64,000 bases of DNA from UKL13-2 sp040006575 (GCA_040006575.1 JBDTWS010000001.1:17288-81287); one strand, 5' to 3'. Counted from the stretch's first letter, positions 52,678-61,675 are shown. Numbers and translations: made by a program. Notes: a model not told the origin generated them from the letters alone.

Positions 52678-53502
52678 ATGTCGCTATTCCCGCTCTCGCG
52701 CTTCCGCACACCGTTGTCCCGCTTGCCGAACCAGTTTCGCGCGCTTGCAGCGGGTTGTGCGCTGCTCGTTTTCGCGGGCTGTGCAGTCCCTCCTCCCGCC
52801 GCCCCCGTGGGGCCGGCGCCTGAAGAGGTGGCGCGAAAACAGCGTGTCGAACGTGCACAGAACAAGCTCAATGAAGGCCTGAAGCAATACGAGGCGGGCA
52901 ATTACGCGGAAGCCATGAGCAACCTGCTGGTTGCACTCGACAGCGGCGTGCTGGCGGTGCCGCAGCAACTGGTCGCACGCAAGCACATGGCATTCATCCA
53001 GTGCGTCAACAATCGCGAACTCATCTGCAAGGAAGAATTTGAAAAAGCCTTCCTGCTCGATCCCAAATTCGATCTCACGCCCGCCGAGGCAGGCCATCCA
53101 ACGTGGGGCCCGATCTTCCGGCTGGTGAAAACCGAAATTGAATTGCGGAAATCCGGAAAGTCACTGCCCGCGCCGGTCGTGAAGGTCCTGACGCCGGCAG
53201 ATAAGGCGATGGCCGAGGGAATGAAGGCGTATGAAGAGGCCGACTATCCGAAAGCGATCAAGCACTACCAGGAAACGCTGAAGGAAAATCCGCCGCAGGC
53301 CGACCAGATCCAGGCGCTCAAGTACATGGCGTTCAGCTACTGCCTCACCAACAGGTTGACGTTGTGCCGCAGTGAATTCGAAAAGATCCTGCAGCTGAAT
53401 CCCACATTCGAACTCGACGCGGCGGAAGCCGGCCACCCCTCGTGGGGTCCGCCGTTCCGTACGGTCAAGGCAAAACAAAAACAGGCTCCCGCCAAAAAAT
53501 AA
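52678..53502 (+). CDS. TssQ-like TPR lipoprotein with internal duplication
   Basis: 274 aa. Lipobox FAGC with Cys35 followed by a Pro/Ala linker. Two homologous halves each hold a TPR-like pair: GLKQYEAGNYAEAMSNL and GMKAYEEADYPKAIKHY, then KHMAFIQCVNNRELICKEEF and KYMAFSYCLTNRLTLCRSEF, ending AEAGHPTWGP and AEAGHPSWGP. Each half has a conserved cysteine pair. It resembles lipoproteins annotated as TssQ beside type VI secretion loci, but no other T6SS gene is in the window. It is one base from the kinase gene, so it is probably an outer-membrane partner in the same signalling unit. Confidence 0.85.
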   Translation: MSLFPLSRFRTPLSRLPNQFRALAAGCALLVFAGCAVPPPAAPVGPAPEEVARKQRVERAQNKLNEGLKQYEAGNYAEAMSNLLVALDSGVLAVPQQLVARKHMAFIQCVNNRELICKEEFEKAFLLDPKFDLTPAEAGHPTWGPIFRLVKTEIELRKSGKSLPAPVVKVLTPADKAMAEGMKAYEEADYPKAIKHYQETLKENPPQADQIQALKYMAFSYCLTNRLTLCRSEFEKILQLNPTFELDAAEAGHPSWGPPFRTVKAKQKQAPAKK

Positions 53503-53503
53503 C

Positions 53504-54802
53504 ATGATCGAAACGCTAGGCCGCTACAAGATACTTTCCATCATCGGCCAAGGCGCGATGGGCGTCGTGTATAAGGCCGTCGATCCGATGATCGATCGAA
53601 CTGTCGCCATCAAGACCGTAAACCTGTCGCTGAACAAGGATGAGCTGGCCGAATACGAACTGCGCTTCCAGCAGGAGATCAAGGCCGCCGGCCGCCTCAA
53701 TCATCCCAACATCGTCACGATCTACGACGTCGGCCGCAACGACGACATGGCCTACATGGCCATGGAGTTCCTCGAAGGCAAGGAACTCAAGGACATCCTG
53801 GCTGATGACGGCCGCCCGCTGGTCACCGCCTCCGTCGACTGGATCTCGCAGATCGCGCAGGGGCTGGCGTTTGCGCACGACAACGACATCGTCCATCGCG
53901 ATGTGAAACCGTCCAACATCATGATCGTGCGCGGCGGCCTCGCGAAGATCACCGATTTCGGTATCGCGCGCATGCCCGCATCGGCCGTAAAAACGATGAC
54001 CGGATTAATCCTCGGCAGCCCGCGCTATATGTCGCCTGAACAGGTCATCGGCCGCAGCCTGGATCACCGCACTGATATTTTCTCGCTGGGCGTGGTGCTG
54101 TATGAAGCACTGACCGGCCTGCCGCCATTCGATGGCGACAATGTCAACGCCATCATGTACGCGACCGTAAATACCGCGCCGCCGGCACCCTCCAACAGCA
54201 ATGCCACCGTGCCGACCATGCTGGATCTTATCGTCGCCAAGGCGCTGGCCAAGACGGTCGATGAACGCTACCAGACGATGCGCGAATTTTCAGACGACCT
54301 GAACCAGGTGAAGCGCATGCTGGTGTCGCGCCAACCCGCCGGCGAAGTGGTGGCCAAGCATTCGCCTCCCGCCGCGAAGTCGCTTTCCCTCGATGCGCTG
54401 GGGGTCGGTGTCGGGCTTTACCAAAAACCGGGTGTGACCGAGGAAACAAAGCCGCTCAAACTCGCGCGCGGATTCGATTCGTTCGACGCCACGCTGAAAC
54501 TTGCCGCCATGACCAACCAGATCGGCGAATTCGGCGAGTACATTTCTGAAACGCAGAAAATGCGTGCGTACAAGGGCAAGATCAGCGGCGCGCTGGCCAA
54601 TGATCCCGGCTCGTCAACGCAACCTCCGTCGGCCCGCAAGGGTTCTGCGTTGCCATCGGATGCCACGCTGACCAATGAGCAAATGCGCGACGCGGCAAAT
54701 GCCGGGCCCGGTATTGGCGTGCCAAACCTGCTGCCGATCGTCATCATCATCCTGCTGGCCGCACTGGCAGTGGGATTAGCCGTTGCACTCGTGGTTCGCT
54801 AG
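53504..54802 (+). CDS. Membrane-anchored Ser/Thr protein kinase (PknB-like)
   Basis: 432 aa. Complete Hanks-type kinase domain at residues 8-265: glycine loop IGQGAMGVVYKA, Lys37 in VAIK, HRDVKPSN with Asp133, DFG with Asp151, and SPRYMSPEQ. A linker of about 140 residues and one C-terminal transmembrane helix (LLPIVIIILLAALAVGLAVA) follow with no extracytoplasmic sensor domain. It could respond through the lipoprotein encoded directly upstream or the membrane cyclase at the head of the operon. The stop is followed by the dispersed repeat copy at 54815. Confidence 0.93.
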   Translation: MIETLGRYKILSIIGQGAMGVVYKAVDPMIDRTVAIKTVNLSLNKDELAEYELRFQQEIKAAGRLNHPNIVTIYDVGRNDDMAYMAMEFLEGKELKDILADDGRPLVTASVDWISQIAQGLAFAHDNDIVHRDVKPSNIMIVRGGLAKITDFGIARMPASAVKTMTGLILGSPRYMSPEQVIGRSLDHRTDIFSLGVVLYEALTGLPPFDGDNVNAIMYATVNTAPPAPSNSNATVPTMLDLIVAKALAKTVDERYQTMREFSDDLNQVKRMLVSRQPAGEVVAKHSPPAAKSLSLDALGVGVGLYQKPGVTEETKPLKLARGFDSFDATLKLAAMTNQIGEFGEYISETQKMRAYKGKISGALANDPGSSTQPPSARKGSALPSDATLTNEQMRDAANAGPGIGVPNLLPIVIIILLAALAVGLAVALVVR

Positions 54803-54814
54803 CAGGCGTTCGAC

Positions 54815-54880
54815 AAACTCCAGCACCGGCGCGGCTGACAGGGCATAACTGGCCTGGAAAGTGCACCAGTACTGGAGTTT
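54815..54880 (-). repeat. 66-base palindromic dispersed repeat, copy 2
   Basis: Best-preserved copy. Read on the minus strand its outer 15 bases (AAACTCCAGTACTGG) pair with the far end (CCGGTGCTGGAGTTT) with two G-U-type pairs, and an inner CAGG/CCTG hairpin is present. Located 12 bases after the kinase stop and 28 before the VanZ-like start, where it may terminate or process the transcript. Confidence 0.8.
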
Positions 54881-54907
54881 CATCTTGAATTCACCCATAT
54901 CTTGAAA

Positions 54908-55273
54908 ATGATACGCGTCTCTTTTCGCATCGCGGCCATCGGTATTGTCATCGCCATCTGGATACTCTCACTGATACCGGGCAGCGATGTTCCCGACGTT
55001 CCCGGCAATGACAAATGGCATCACGCCCTGGCGTATTTCTCCTGCATGTTCTGCTGGGGCCAACTTTATGTGCGGCCATTGCAGCGGCTGAAACTCGCGA
55101 TCGTGTTTATCGCAATGGGCGCACTGATCGAGTGCATCCAGTACCTCACGCCGACGCGTTCGTTCGAGTTGCTCGATATGCTGGCCAATGCGACCGGTGT
55201 CACGCTGGCGTGGATGGTCGTGACGCTGCAACTGGCCCTCCAGCGCGCGGTACAACGCCGTTTCCCGGGCTGA
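54908..55273 (+). CDS. VanZ-like small membrane protein
   Basis: ATG 54908 (MIRVSFRIAAIG) preferred over TTG 54902; 121 aa. Three or four membrane helices (about 5-21, 35-52, 60-77, 92-110) with the VanZ-family features WILSLIPGS, NDKWHHALAYF and GALIECIQYLTPTRSFELLDMLAN. The family is widespread and its biochemical role is not settled. Confidence 0.85.
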   Translation: MIRVSFRIAAIGIVIAIWILSLIPGSDVPDVPGNDKWHHALAYFSCMFCWGQLYVRPLQRLKLAIVFIAMGALIECIQYLTPTRSFELLDMLANATGVTLAWMVVTLQLALQRAVQRRFPG

Positions 55274-55306
55274 CTTGCGCCGGCGGCCAGCACATCTCGC
55301 CCTGAC

Positions 55307-55969
55307 ATGACTGCGCCAGCCACAAGCACATTCGACCACCTGGTCCTCGGGACATCGAACCTTGAACGCGGCGCTGCCTGGCTCGAACGCTTTCTCGGCG
55401 TTACCCTTTCGGCCACAGGCACGCACGTGCGAATGGGCACGCACAACCGGCTGCTGTCGCTGGGACCGGAATGTTTCCTTGAATTGATCGCCATTGATCC
55501 ACTGGGTGAACCGCCCTTCATGAAACGCTGGTTCGGCCTCGACAACGCCGATGTGCAGGAGCGTATCGCCATTCGACCCCGGCTGATCGGCTGGGTCGCG
55601 CGCACCACAGATATCTCCGCGCTGTCCGAAAAAACCGGCGGCATCCTCGGCAGCGTGCAGCCCATCGAGCGCGGTGATTTCAAATGGCGGATCACCATTC
55701 CGGAAGACGGCTACCCGGTCGAAGGTGGATTGGTGCCGAGCGTGATTCAATGGGACGTCGATGCGCATCCCTGTGACCGCCTTCCCGACCAGCAATGCCG
55801 TTTCGAGTGGATGGAAGCTGCGCATCCCAACCCGGCGAAGGTACAGTACCTGCTCGCGGAAATGGGCCTGCCAAAATCACTGGTGCTGACACCGACACCG
55901 CCGTACTCGGGCATGACCATGTGCGCCTACGTGCGCACGCCCGCGGGTACGAAAACCTTGATGAGCTGA
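55307..55969 (+). CDS. VOC-fold (glyoxalase-like) protein
   Basis: 220 aa. Starts with STFDHLVLGTSNLERGAAWLERFLGV, the typical first betaalphabetabetabeta unit with a metal-type His, followed by LGPECFLELIAIDPL. The second half has IQWDVDAHPCDRLPDQ. Belongs to the glyoxalase-like domain group of unknown substrate. Followed 9 bases later by the DUF1499 gene. Confidence 0.82.
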   Translation: MTAPATSTFDHLVLGTSNLERGAAWLERFLGVTLSATGTHVRMGTHNRLLSLGPECFLELIAIDPLGEPPFMKRWFGLDNADVQERIAIRPRLIGWVARTTDISALSEKTGGILGSVQPIERGDFKWRITIPEDGYPVEGGLVPSVIQWDVDAHPCDRLPDQQCRFEWMEAAHPNPAKVQYLLAEMGLPKSLVLTPTPPYSGMTMCAYVRTPAGTKTLMS

Positions 55970-55977
55970 CGCTGGCC

Positions 55978-56496
55978 ATGCGATACACTCTTCACCGACA
56001 CATACTCACGCTCCGCCGCATCGCCTTGGTGGTACTGGCCATTTTGGCCGCACTGGCCATGCTGGTTGCCGTGGAAACTTTTGGAGGACAACCGATGGGA
56101 CTTTTCGCAGGCAGCCGGCCCGGCAACCTTGGATTCCAGAATGGCGCGTTCGCACCGCCTTCCTGGAAGCCCAACTGCGTCTCATCGACAGTCGAGAAAA
56201 GCGACAAACACTACGTCGCGCCACTGCAGTTTTCCGGCACGCCGCAAGATTCATGGAAAACACTAAAGGCGCTCATTCGCAAATTCCCGCGCACCGGCGT
56301 CATTACCGAAACCGGGCAATACCTGTATGTCGAGTTCAAAAGTGCGGGCCTGGGATTTGTCGACGATGTGGAGTTCGCGCTGGACGAAAAAAACGGCGTC
56401 ATCCAGGTACGTTCGGCGTCACGATTAGGTGTGCGCGATTTCGGTGTCAATCGCGAACGCGTGGAAAAAATCCGCGTCGAATTCGCAGCGAGCTGA
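55978..56496 (+). CDS. DUF1499 protein with N-terminal membrane anchor
   Basis: 172 aa from ATG 55978. One hydrophobic helix at residues 15-33, then the DUF1499 pattern: PNCVSSTVEKSDKHYVAPL, WKTLKALIRKFPRTGVI, YVEFKSAGLGFVDDVEF and a basic C-terminus with IQVRSASRLGVRDFGVNR. The function of the family is unknown. Its stop abuts the stop of the convergent GAF gene. Confidence 0.88.
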   Translation: MRYTLHRHILTLRRIALVVLAILAALAMLVAVETFGGQPMGLFAGSRPGNLGFQNGAFAPPSWKPNCVSSTVEKSDKHYVAPLQFSGTPQDSWKTLKALIRKFPRTGVITETGQYLYVEFKSAGLGFVDDVEFALDEKNGVIQVRSASRLGVRDFGVNRERVEKIRVEFAAS

Positions 56497-57192
56497 TCAG
56501 GGCAGCAGCGCGGCAGCCACCAGCGCCATGGCGACAATAGCCGCCTGGCGGTCAGCGTTGAAAAATGCCTTGGGTGACGCTTCCGCATCGATGATCCCCA
56601 GCACCGCGCCGGAATCATCGAGGATGGGTATGCAGATTTCCGATTGCACCGCATCGTCACAGACGTAAAACCCGCCGCCCTCTGCCGTATACGCCGCGAC
56701 GTCGTCGATCACTTTCGCCTGGCCAGAAAGCCCCACCGTGCTGTTGGTGCTGCCCTTGGCAAATTCAGCTTTCAGCGGGAATTCCGCGCGGCTGGGTCGC
56801 CCGCGATAAGCCAGCTTCGCCAGCATCTCGTTACCGGAAGGGCCGCGCCTGCGCTGGTAAATACCGACCCAGTCGGTACCGGTCACCATCATCGCGCGCG
56901 TGACCATGATGTTGAGCATTTTCAGTTTGCGCGTGGTCGATTCGTTCTCGCCACCCAGTGTTTTTGCCAGGTCATGCAGCAACGGATCCATTTCCTCGAT
57001 GAGGGAACAGGAACCGTCTTCGGAGAGCAGCGGCACTTCGTAGCGATAGAGCGCATCGTTGGAGACCTCCATCGGCGTGCCCAGCTGGGCGATGAAATCG
57101 TGAATGGCTTTTTCGACGACCGGGATGTGATCCGCCAACGCATCCAGGCCGCAGGCAAACAGGTAGCTGCGAATTTTTTCCGGTGTACTCAT
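56497..57192 (-). CDS. GAF-domain protein, fRMsr-like cysteine motif
   Basis: ATG 57192 overlaps the stop of the upstream PLP-enzyme gene (TGATG); 231 aa. The N-terminal half is helical; the C-terminal half is a GAF domain (about 90-225). It contains CDDAVQSEICIPIL, close to the segment holding catalytic and resolving cysteines of free methionine-R-sulfoxide reductases, and the neighbour is a sulfur amino-acid enzyme. A role in free methionine sulfoxide reduction is thus plausible but a plain ligand-binding GAF is equally possible. Confidence 0.75.
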   Translation of the reverse strand: MSTPEKIRSYLFACGLDALADHIPVVEKAIHDFIAQLGTPMEVSNDALYRYEVPLLSEDGSCSLIEEMDPLLHDLAKTLGGENESTTRKLKMLNIMVTRAMMVTGTDWVGIYQRRRGPSGNEMLAKLAYRGRPSRAEFPLKAEFAKGSTNSTVGLSGQAKVIDDVAAYTAEGGGFYVCDDAVQSEICIPILDDSGAVLGIIDAEASPKAFFNADRQAAIVAMALVAAALLP

Positions 57193-58343
57193 CAAGCGTG
57201 TCCCTGGATCAGCGCGTGGTCGAGATCCTCAATAAGGTCGTCAACGTTTTCGATTCCCACCGACAGTCGCAGCAAGTCCGGCGGCACCGGCGAGCCCGCG
57301 CCTTCCACGCTGGCGCGATGTTCGATGAGGCTCTCCACGCCTCCCAGCGACGTTGCGCGCTTCCAGATCTCGACACGGGCCGCCGTTTTGATGGCCGCAG
57401 CTTCGCCGCCCTTCACGCGAAGGGACAGCATGCCGCCGAAACCGTCGATCATCTGCGCGGCCGCCACATCATGGCCGGGAAAATCTTCCAGGCCCGGATA
57501 GAGCACCACTTCAACCAGCGAATGATTGTCGAAAAAATCGGCGATGCGCTGTGCCGACCGGCAGGCTGCATCCACCCGCAGGAACAGCGTACGCATGCCG
57601 CGCAACAGCAGCCATGCTTCAAACGACCCCATGGTGCCACCCAGCTGTGCGCGCACCGCTTTCACGCGGCTCCAGTAATCCGATGGTTCGCGTGCGACCA
57701 GTGCGCCGGCGATCAGGTCCGAATGGCCATTGAGATATTTGGTGGCCGAGTGCATGACGATGTCCGCACCCAACTTAAGCGGCCGTGTCAGCACCGGAGA
57801 CGCAGTCGTGGAATCCACCGCCAGCAAGGCGCCACCCGCATGCGTGATTTCAGCTGCGGCGGCGATGTCGGTGATTGTCCACAGCGGATTGGCCGGCGTC
57901 TCGATCCACACCAGTTTGGTCTTGCCGAAACGAAGACTGCGCTTCAGTTCGTCGAGGTTGGAGGTGTCGATGAACTCGACTTGCAGTCCCCATTGCGTCG
58001 CGAAGTTGGCCAGCCAATTGCGCAGCGACCAGTACATGACCTTCGGCGCGATGACATGATTGCCCGGTTTCAGCGCCAGGAAGCAGGCAGTCGCCGCGGC
58101 CATCCCGGAGGCAAACAGCGCGGCGTGTGCGCCCTTCTCCAGCGCGCACAAAACGGCCTCAGCCTGGTCGAACGTAGGATTGTGGTCGCGCGCATAGACG
58201 CGGCCACTGCGATATTGATTGTCTTCGTCGCGCACGAAAGTAGTCGCCGTGTGAATCGGTGGCGCAATCGCCCTGGTCGCCTCGTCGACCCAACCCAGGC
58301 CCTGGGCGGCAATGGTTTCCGGCATCACGCGCTTGGGATCCAT
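57192..58343 (-). CDS. Cystathionine beta-lyase / gamma-synthase family PLP enzyme
   Basis: ATG 58343 (MDPKRVMPET) gives 383 aa; it starts one base after the NUDIX stop. Trans-sulfuration family: YARDHNPTFDQAEAVL near the start, LFASGMAAATACFLAL (phosphate-binding Gly/Ser region), WIETPANPLWTITDI, and the PLP lysine in HSATKYLNGHSD. The C-terminal substrate part reads SLGGVESLIEHRASVEG, ending LRLSVGIENVDDLIEDL. Whether it is metC-, metB- or related cannot be told. In a likely operon with NUDIX upstream and GAF downstream. Confidence 0.92.
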   Translation of the reverse strand: MDPKRVMPETIAAQGLGWVDEATRAIAPPIHTATTFVRDEDNQYRSGRVYARDHNPTFDQAEAVLCALEKGAHAALFASGMAAATACFLALKPGNHVIAPKVMYWSLRNWLANFATQWGLQVEFIDTSNLDELKRSLRFGKTKLVWIETPANPLWTITDIAAAAEITHAGGALLAVDSTTASPVLTRPLKLGADIVMHSATKYLNGHSDLIAGALVAREPSDYWSRVKAVRAQLGGTMGSFEAWLLLRGMRTLFLRVDAACRSAQRIADFFDNHSLVEVVLYPGLEDFPGHDVAAAQMIDGFGGMLSLRVKGGEAAAIKTAARVEIWKRATSLGGVESLIEHRASVEGAGSPVPPDLLRLSVGIENVDDLIEDLDHALIQGHA

Positions 58344-58344
58344 G

Positions 58345-58905
58345 TCAGCTTTTCTTTTCCACGGGCGAAACATTGATGGGCGGCCGGTCGATGAACGTCA
58401 CTTCCAGTCCGCGCGATTTCATCCAGTCCGCCACGGCGAATCCGGTGGCGCGCGGCCATGGGCGCAGTTCGTGCGGCTGGTAGCGGCGGTAGTCGATCAG
58501 CTCCGGGCTGAGTTTGACTTCACCCTTCGCCACCACGTGATAGCAGAGCATGATCTCGTTCTTGCGCTCGAAAATATAGTTGCCGATCAGGTTGATCTCC
58601 ACCACATCGAGGTCGAGCTCTTCCTTCACTTCGCGCGCCACGCCGATCTTCGGGTCTTCGTGTTTTTCGAGATATCCGGTGACCAGCGCGAACGCGCCTT
58701 CGGGCCAGCCGGCACCGCGCGCAAGGATGATTTCGCCGTTGTGTTCAACCAGCGCGCCAACTGCGGGCGTCGGGTTTTGCCATTGCACAAACCCACAGCT
58801 TTCATCCGGACAGGCACGGCGCAGGCGCGCGCCGCTGTCATCCTGGATTTCGCGCTCGACCAGTTCGGTTGCGCAGCGCGGGCAGTATTTGAAAATCTCG
58901 AACAA
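58345..58905 (-). CDS. NUDIX hydrolase with zinc ribbon (NudC-like)
   Basis: 186 aa. A four-cysteine zinc ribbon opens the protein (C8 and C11 of CPRC, then CPDESC). The NUDIX box is intact: GYLEKHEDPKIGVAREVKEE with following LDLDV. This layout is seen in small NudC-like enzymes that cleave NAD(H) or other nucleoside diphosphate derivatives; the longer N-terminal domain of true NudC is missing. It is one base from the PLP-enzyme gene. Confidence 0.9.
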   Translation of the reverse strand: MFEIFKYCPRCATELVEREIQDDSGARLRRACPDESCGFVQWQNPTPAVGALVEHNGEIILARGAGWPEGAFALVTGYLEKHEDPKIGVAREVKEELDLDVVEINLIGNYIFERKNEIMLCYHVVAKGEVKLSPELIDYRRYQPHELRPWPRATGFAVADWMKSRGLEVTFIDRPPINVSPVEKKS

Positions 58906-58962
58906 GTTGAATGGTTCCGTGTGTTGCGTTAAAGATTTACGCGCGTGGCTCAGGCTCGTGGA

Positions 58963-61602
58963 TTACGCACGTGAGGCCATCTGTGCGACCCAGTCCTTGA
59001 CACTGGCCAGCGCCGCCGGCAAACCTGCCGCATTGGTCCCGCCCGCCATGGCCATGTCTGGCTTGCCGCCGCCCTTGCCGCCGACCTGCTGTGCCACGTG
59101 ATTCACCAGCTCACCCGCCTTGAATTTCCCAATGAGGTCGCCGGTCACGCCTGCCGCCAGGCTGACCTTGTCGCCATCGGCCACGGCCAGCACGATCACG
59201 CCCGACTTCAATTTGTTTTTCAATTGATCGAGCGTTTCGCGAAGCGATTTGGCGTCCGTCCCCTCAAGCTTTGCAGCAAGCACTTTCACGCCGCTCACAT
59301 CGGTTGCGCTGTTGGCAAGGTCGTCGCCCTGTGATGCAGCCAGCTTCGATTTGAATTGCGCCAGCTGTTTTTCCAACAACCTGACGTTCTCGACGATCTG
59401 CTCGATCTTGACGGAAACTTCCAGCGGCTGCGACTTCAACAACGACGCAGCGTGCGTGAGTTGCTTTTCAAGGGCCTGCACGTAGTCGAACGCCACCGAA
59501 CCCGCCACCGCTTCGACGCGGCGCACGCCGGCCGCGACGCCGCCTTCCGCGACGATCTTGAACAGCCCGATATCGCCGGTGCGCGACACGTGGGTGCCGC
59601 CGCAAAATTCGCGCGAGGAACCGATGTCCAGCACGCGCACGACGTCGCCGTACTTTTCACCGAACAGCATGACCGCGCCCGATTTCTGCGCTTCTTCAAT
59701 CGGCATCACGCGCGATTGCACCGGCTCGTTCTTCAGCACCTCGGCATTGACCAGGGCCTCGACACGCGCGAGTTCATCCGCACTCATCGGTGAGTTGTGC
59801 GCGAAGTCGAAGCGCGTCTTGTCCGCATCGACCAACGAGCCTTTTTGTTGCACATGCGAACCCAATACTTCACGCAGCGCCTTGTGCATCAGGTGCGTTG
59901 CCGAGTGATGGCGCATGGTGCGCATGCGTTTTGGCAGGTCCACATGTGCCGCTACTGTATCGCCGACCGTGAGTTCGCCCGTGGTCAATACGCCGTAATG
60001 GCCGAACACGTCGGCCTGGATTTTCTGCGTGTCCTGCACCGTGAACAGTGTGAGGCAGGTGCCACCTTTGGAGAGTTCGCCGGCATCGCCGACCTGGCCA
60101 CCGGATTCGGCATAGAACGGCGTGCGGTCGAGCACCACCACGCCCTCCTCACCTGTCGACAAACTTTCCACCGCCGCGCCGCCGCGATAAAGCGCCACAA
60201 TGCGGCCTTCCTCTGACATCGTGTCGTAACCGCGAAACTGCGTTTTTGCGCCTTCATACGCGAGTGCCGCGCCGGCCTTGAATTTCGAGCCCGCACGCGA
60301 ACGTTCCTGCTGGCTCGCCATGGCTTTCTCAAAGCCGGACATGTCAACTTCAAAGCCGCGCTCTCGGCCAATGTCTGCAGTCAGGTCGATCGGGAAACCG
60401 TAGGTATCCGACAATTTAAATGCCGTATCGCCATCCAGTTTTTTGGGATTGGCCTTCAACGCACCTTCAAGAATCTCCATGCCTTTTTCCAGCGTCTCGC
60501 CGAAGCGTTCTTCTTCCTGCTTCAACACCGCCTTCACGCGATCTTTCGACTGCACGATTTCGGGAAACGCATCGCCCATCACGCCGGCCAGGTCATCAAC
60601 GAGTTTGTAGAAAAACGGTTTCTTCTGGCCCAGCTTGTAACCGTGGCGCATGGCGCGGCGGGCGATGCGGCGCAGTACGTAACCACGGCCGGCATTCTCG
60701 GGAATCACGCCGTCGCACACCAGGAACGCACAGGCGCGAATATGGTCGGCAATCACGCGCAGGCTCGGTAACGCCAGGTCGGTCACGCCGGTTTCGCGCG
60801 CCGCACCCTTGATCAACACCTGGAACAGATCGATTTCGTAATTGGCGTGCACATGCTGCAGCACGGCCGACAGGCGCTCCAGCCCCATGCCGGTATCCAC
60901 TGACGGCTTCGGCAGCGGAATCATCGGGCCATCTGCAACCTCGCGATTGAACTGCATGAACACCAGGTTCCAGATTTCGATAAAACGGTCACCGTCTTCA
61001 TCGGGCGAACCGGGTGGACCGCCGGCGATGTGCGCGCCGTGATCGTAGAAAATTTCGCTGCACGGACCGCAGGGGCCGGTGTCGCCCATCATCCAGAAAT
61101 TATCGGACGCGTATTTGCCACCCTTGTTGTCGCCGATACGGACAATGCGGTCTACCGGTACACCGATTTCCTTCGCCCAGATATCGTAGGCTTCGTTGTC
61201 ATCCGCATAGACCGTTACCAGCAGCTTTTCCTTCGGCAGCTTGTAAACCTCGGTCAGCAGTTCCCAGGCGTATTGGATCGCGTCGCGCTTGAAGTAGTCG
61301 CCGAAACTGAAATTGCCCAGCATTTCAAAAAACGTGTGGTGGCGCGCGGTGTAGCCGACATTCTCGAGGTCATTATGCTTGCCGCCCGCGCGCACGCAGC
61401 GCTGCGAGCTCACGGCGCGAACGTAGGCGCGCTTTTCCTTGCCCAGGAAACAGTCCTTGAACTGGTTCATCCCGGCGTTGGTGAATAGCAGCGTGGGATC
61501 GTCGCCCGGTACCAGCGAGCTGGATGGCACGTGCGTGTGCCCCTTGGAGACAAAATAATCGATGAAAGCCTGGCGGATGCCGGAAACGGTAGTGAGGTTC
61601 AT
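58963..61602 (-). CDS. alaS: Alanyl-tRNA synthetase
   Basis: ATG 61602 (MNLTTVSGIRQAFIDYF) gives 879 aa, standard length; upstream frame to 61668 is not needed. Class II synthetase charging tRNA-Ala. Aminoacylation core: PSSSLVPGDDPTLLFTNAGM and RHHTFFEMLGNFSFGDYFK. Editing domain: HHSATHLMHKAL and CGGTHVSRTGDIG with the zinc Cys/His. The C-terminal C-Ala part includes the GGRP-like KGGGKPDMAMAGG segment. The gene is alone, with a terminator of the next gene just upstream. Confidence 0.98.
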   Translation of the reverse strand: MNLTTVSGIRQAFIDYFVSKGHTHVPSSSLVPGDDPTLLFTNAGMNQFKDCFLGKEKRAYVRAVSSQRCVRAGGKHNDLENVGYTARHHTFFEMLGNFSFGDYFKRDAIQYAWELLTEVYKLPKEKLLVTVYADDNEAYDIWAKEIGVPVDRIVRIGDNKGGKYASDNFWMMGDTGPCGPCSEIFYDHGAHIAGGPPGSPDEDGDRFIEIWNLVFMQFNREVADGPMIPLPKPSVDTGMGLERLSAVLQHVHANYEIDLFQVLIKGAARETGVTDLALPSLRVIADHIRACAFLVCDGVIPENAGRGYVLRRIARRAMRHGYKLGQKKPFFYKLVDDLAGVMGDAFPEIVQSKDRVKAVLKQEEERFGETLEKGMEILEGALKANPKKLDGDTAFKLSDTYGFPIDLTADIGRERGFEVDMSGFEKAMASQQERSRAGSKFKAGAALAYEGAKTQFRGYDTMSEEGRIVALYRGGAAVESLSTGEEGVVVLDRTPFYAESGGQVGDAGELSKGGTCLTLFTVQDTQKIQADVFGHYGVLTTGELTVGDTVAAHVDLPKRMRTMRHHSATHLMHKALREVLGSHVQQKGSLVDADKTRFDFAHNSPMSADELARVEALVNAEVLKNEPVQSRVMPIEEAQKSGAVMLFGEKYGDVVRVLDIGSSREFCGGTHVSRTGDIGLFKIVAEGGVAAGVRRVEAVAGSVAFDYVQALEKQLTHAASLLKSQPLEVSVKIEQIVENVRLLEKQLAQFKSKLAASQGDDLANSATDVSGVKVLAAKLEGTDAKSLRETLDQLKNKLKSGVIVLAVADGDKVSLAAGVTGDLIGKFKAGELVNHVAQQVGGKGGGKPDMAMAGGTNAAGLPAALASVKDWVAQMASRA

Positions 61603-61675
61603 GGGGTCACGAGCTGAGCGGATTTGAATAGCGAACGCGTAGCGGTCATTGCCTGGAAATCGGGGCAAAAACGCG

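Noticed and set aside
52678..53502. Type VI secretion locus
   Set aside because: Only a TssQ-like lipoprotein is seen; no tube, sheath, baseplate or ATPase genes in the window.
57183..58376. Plus-strand frame of 397 codons
   Set aside because: Antisense to the PLP enzyme with intact active-site lysine motif.
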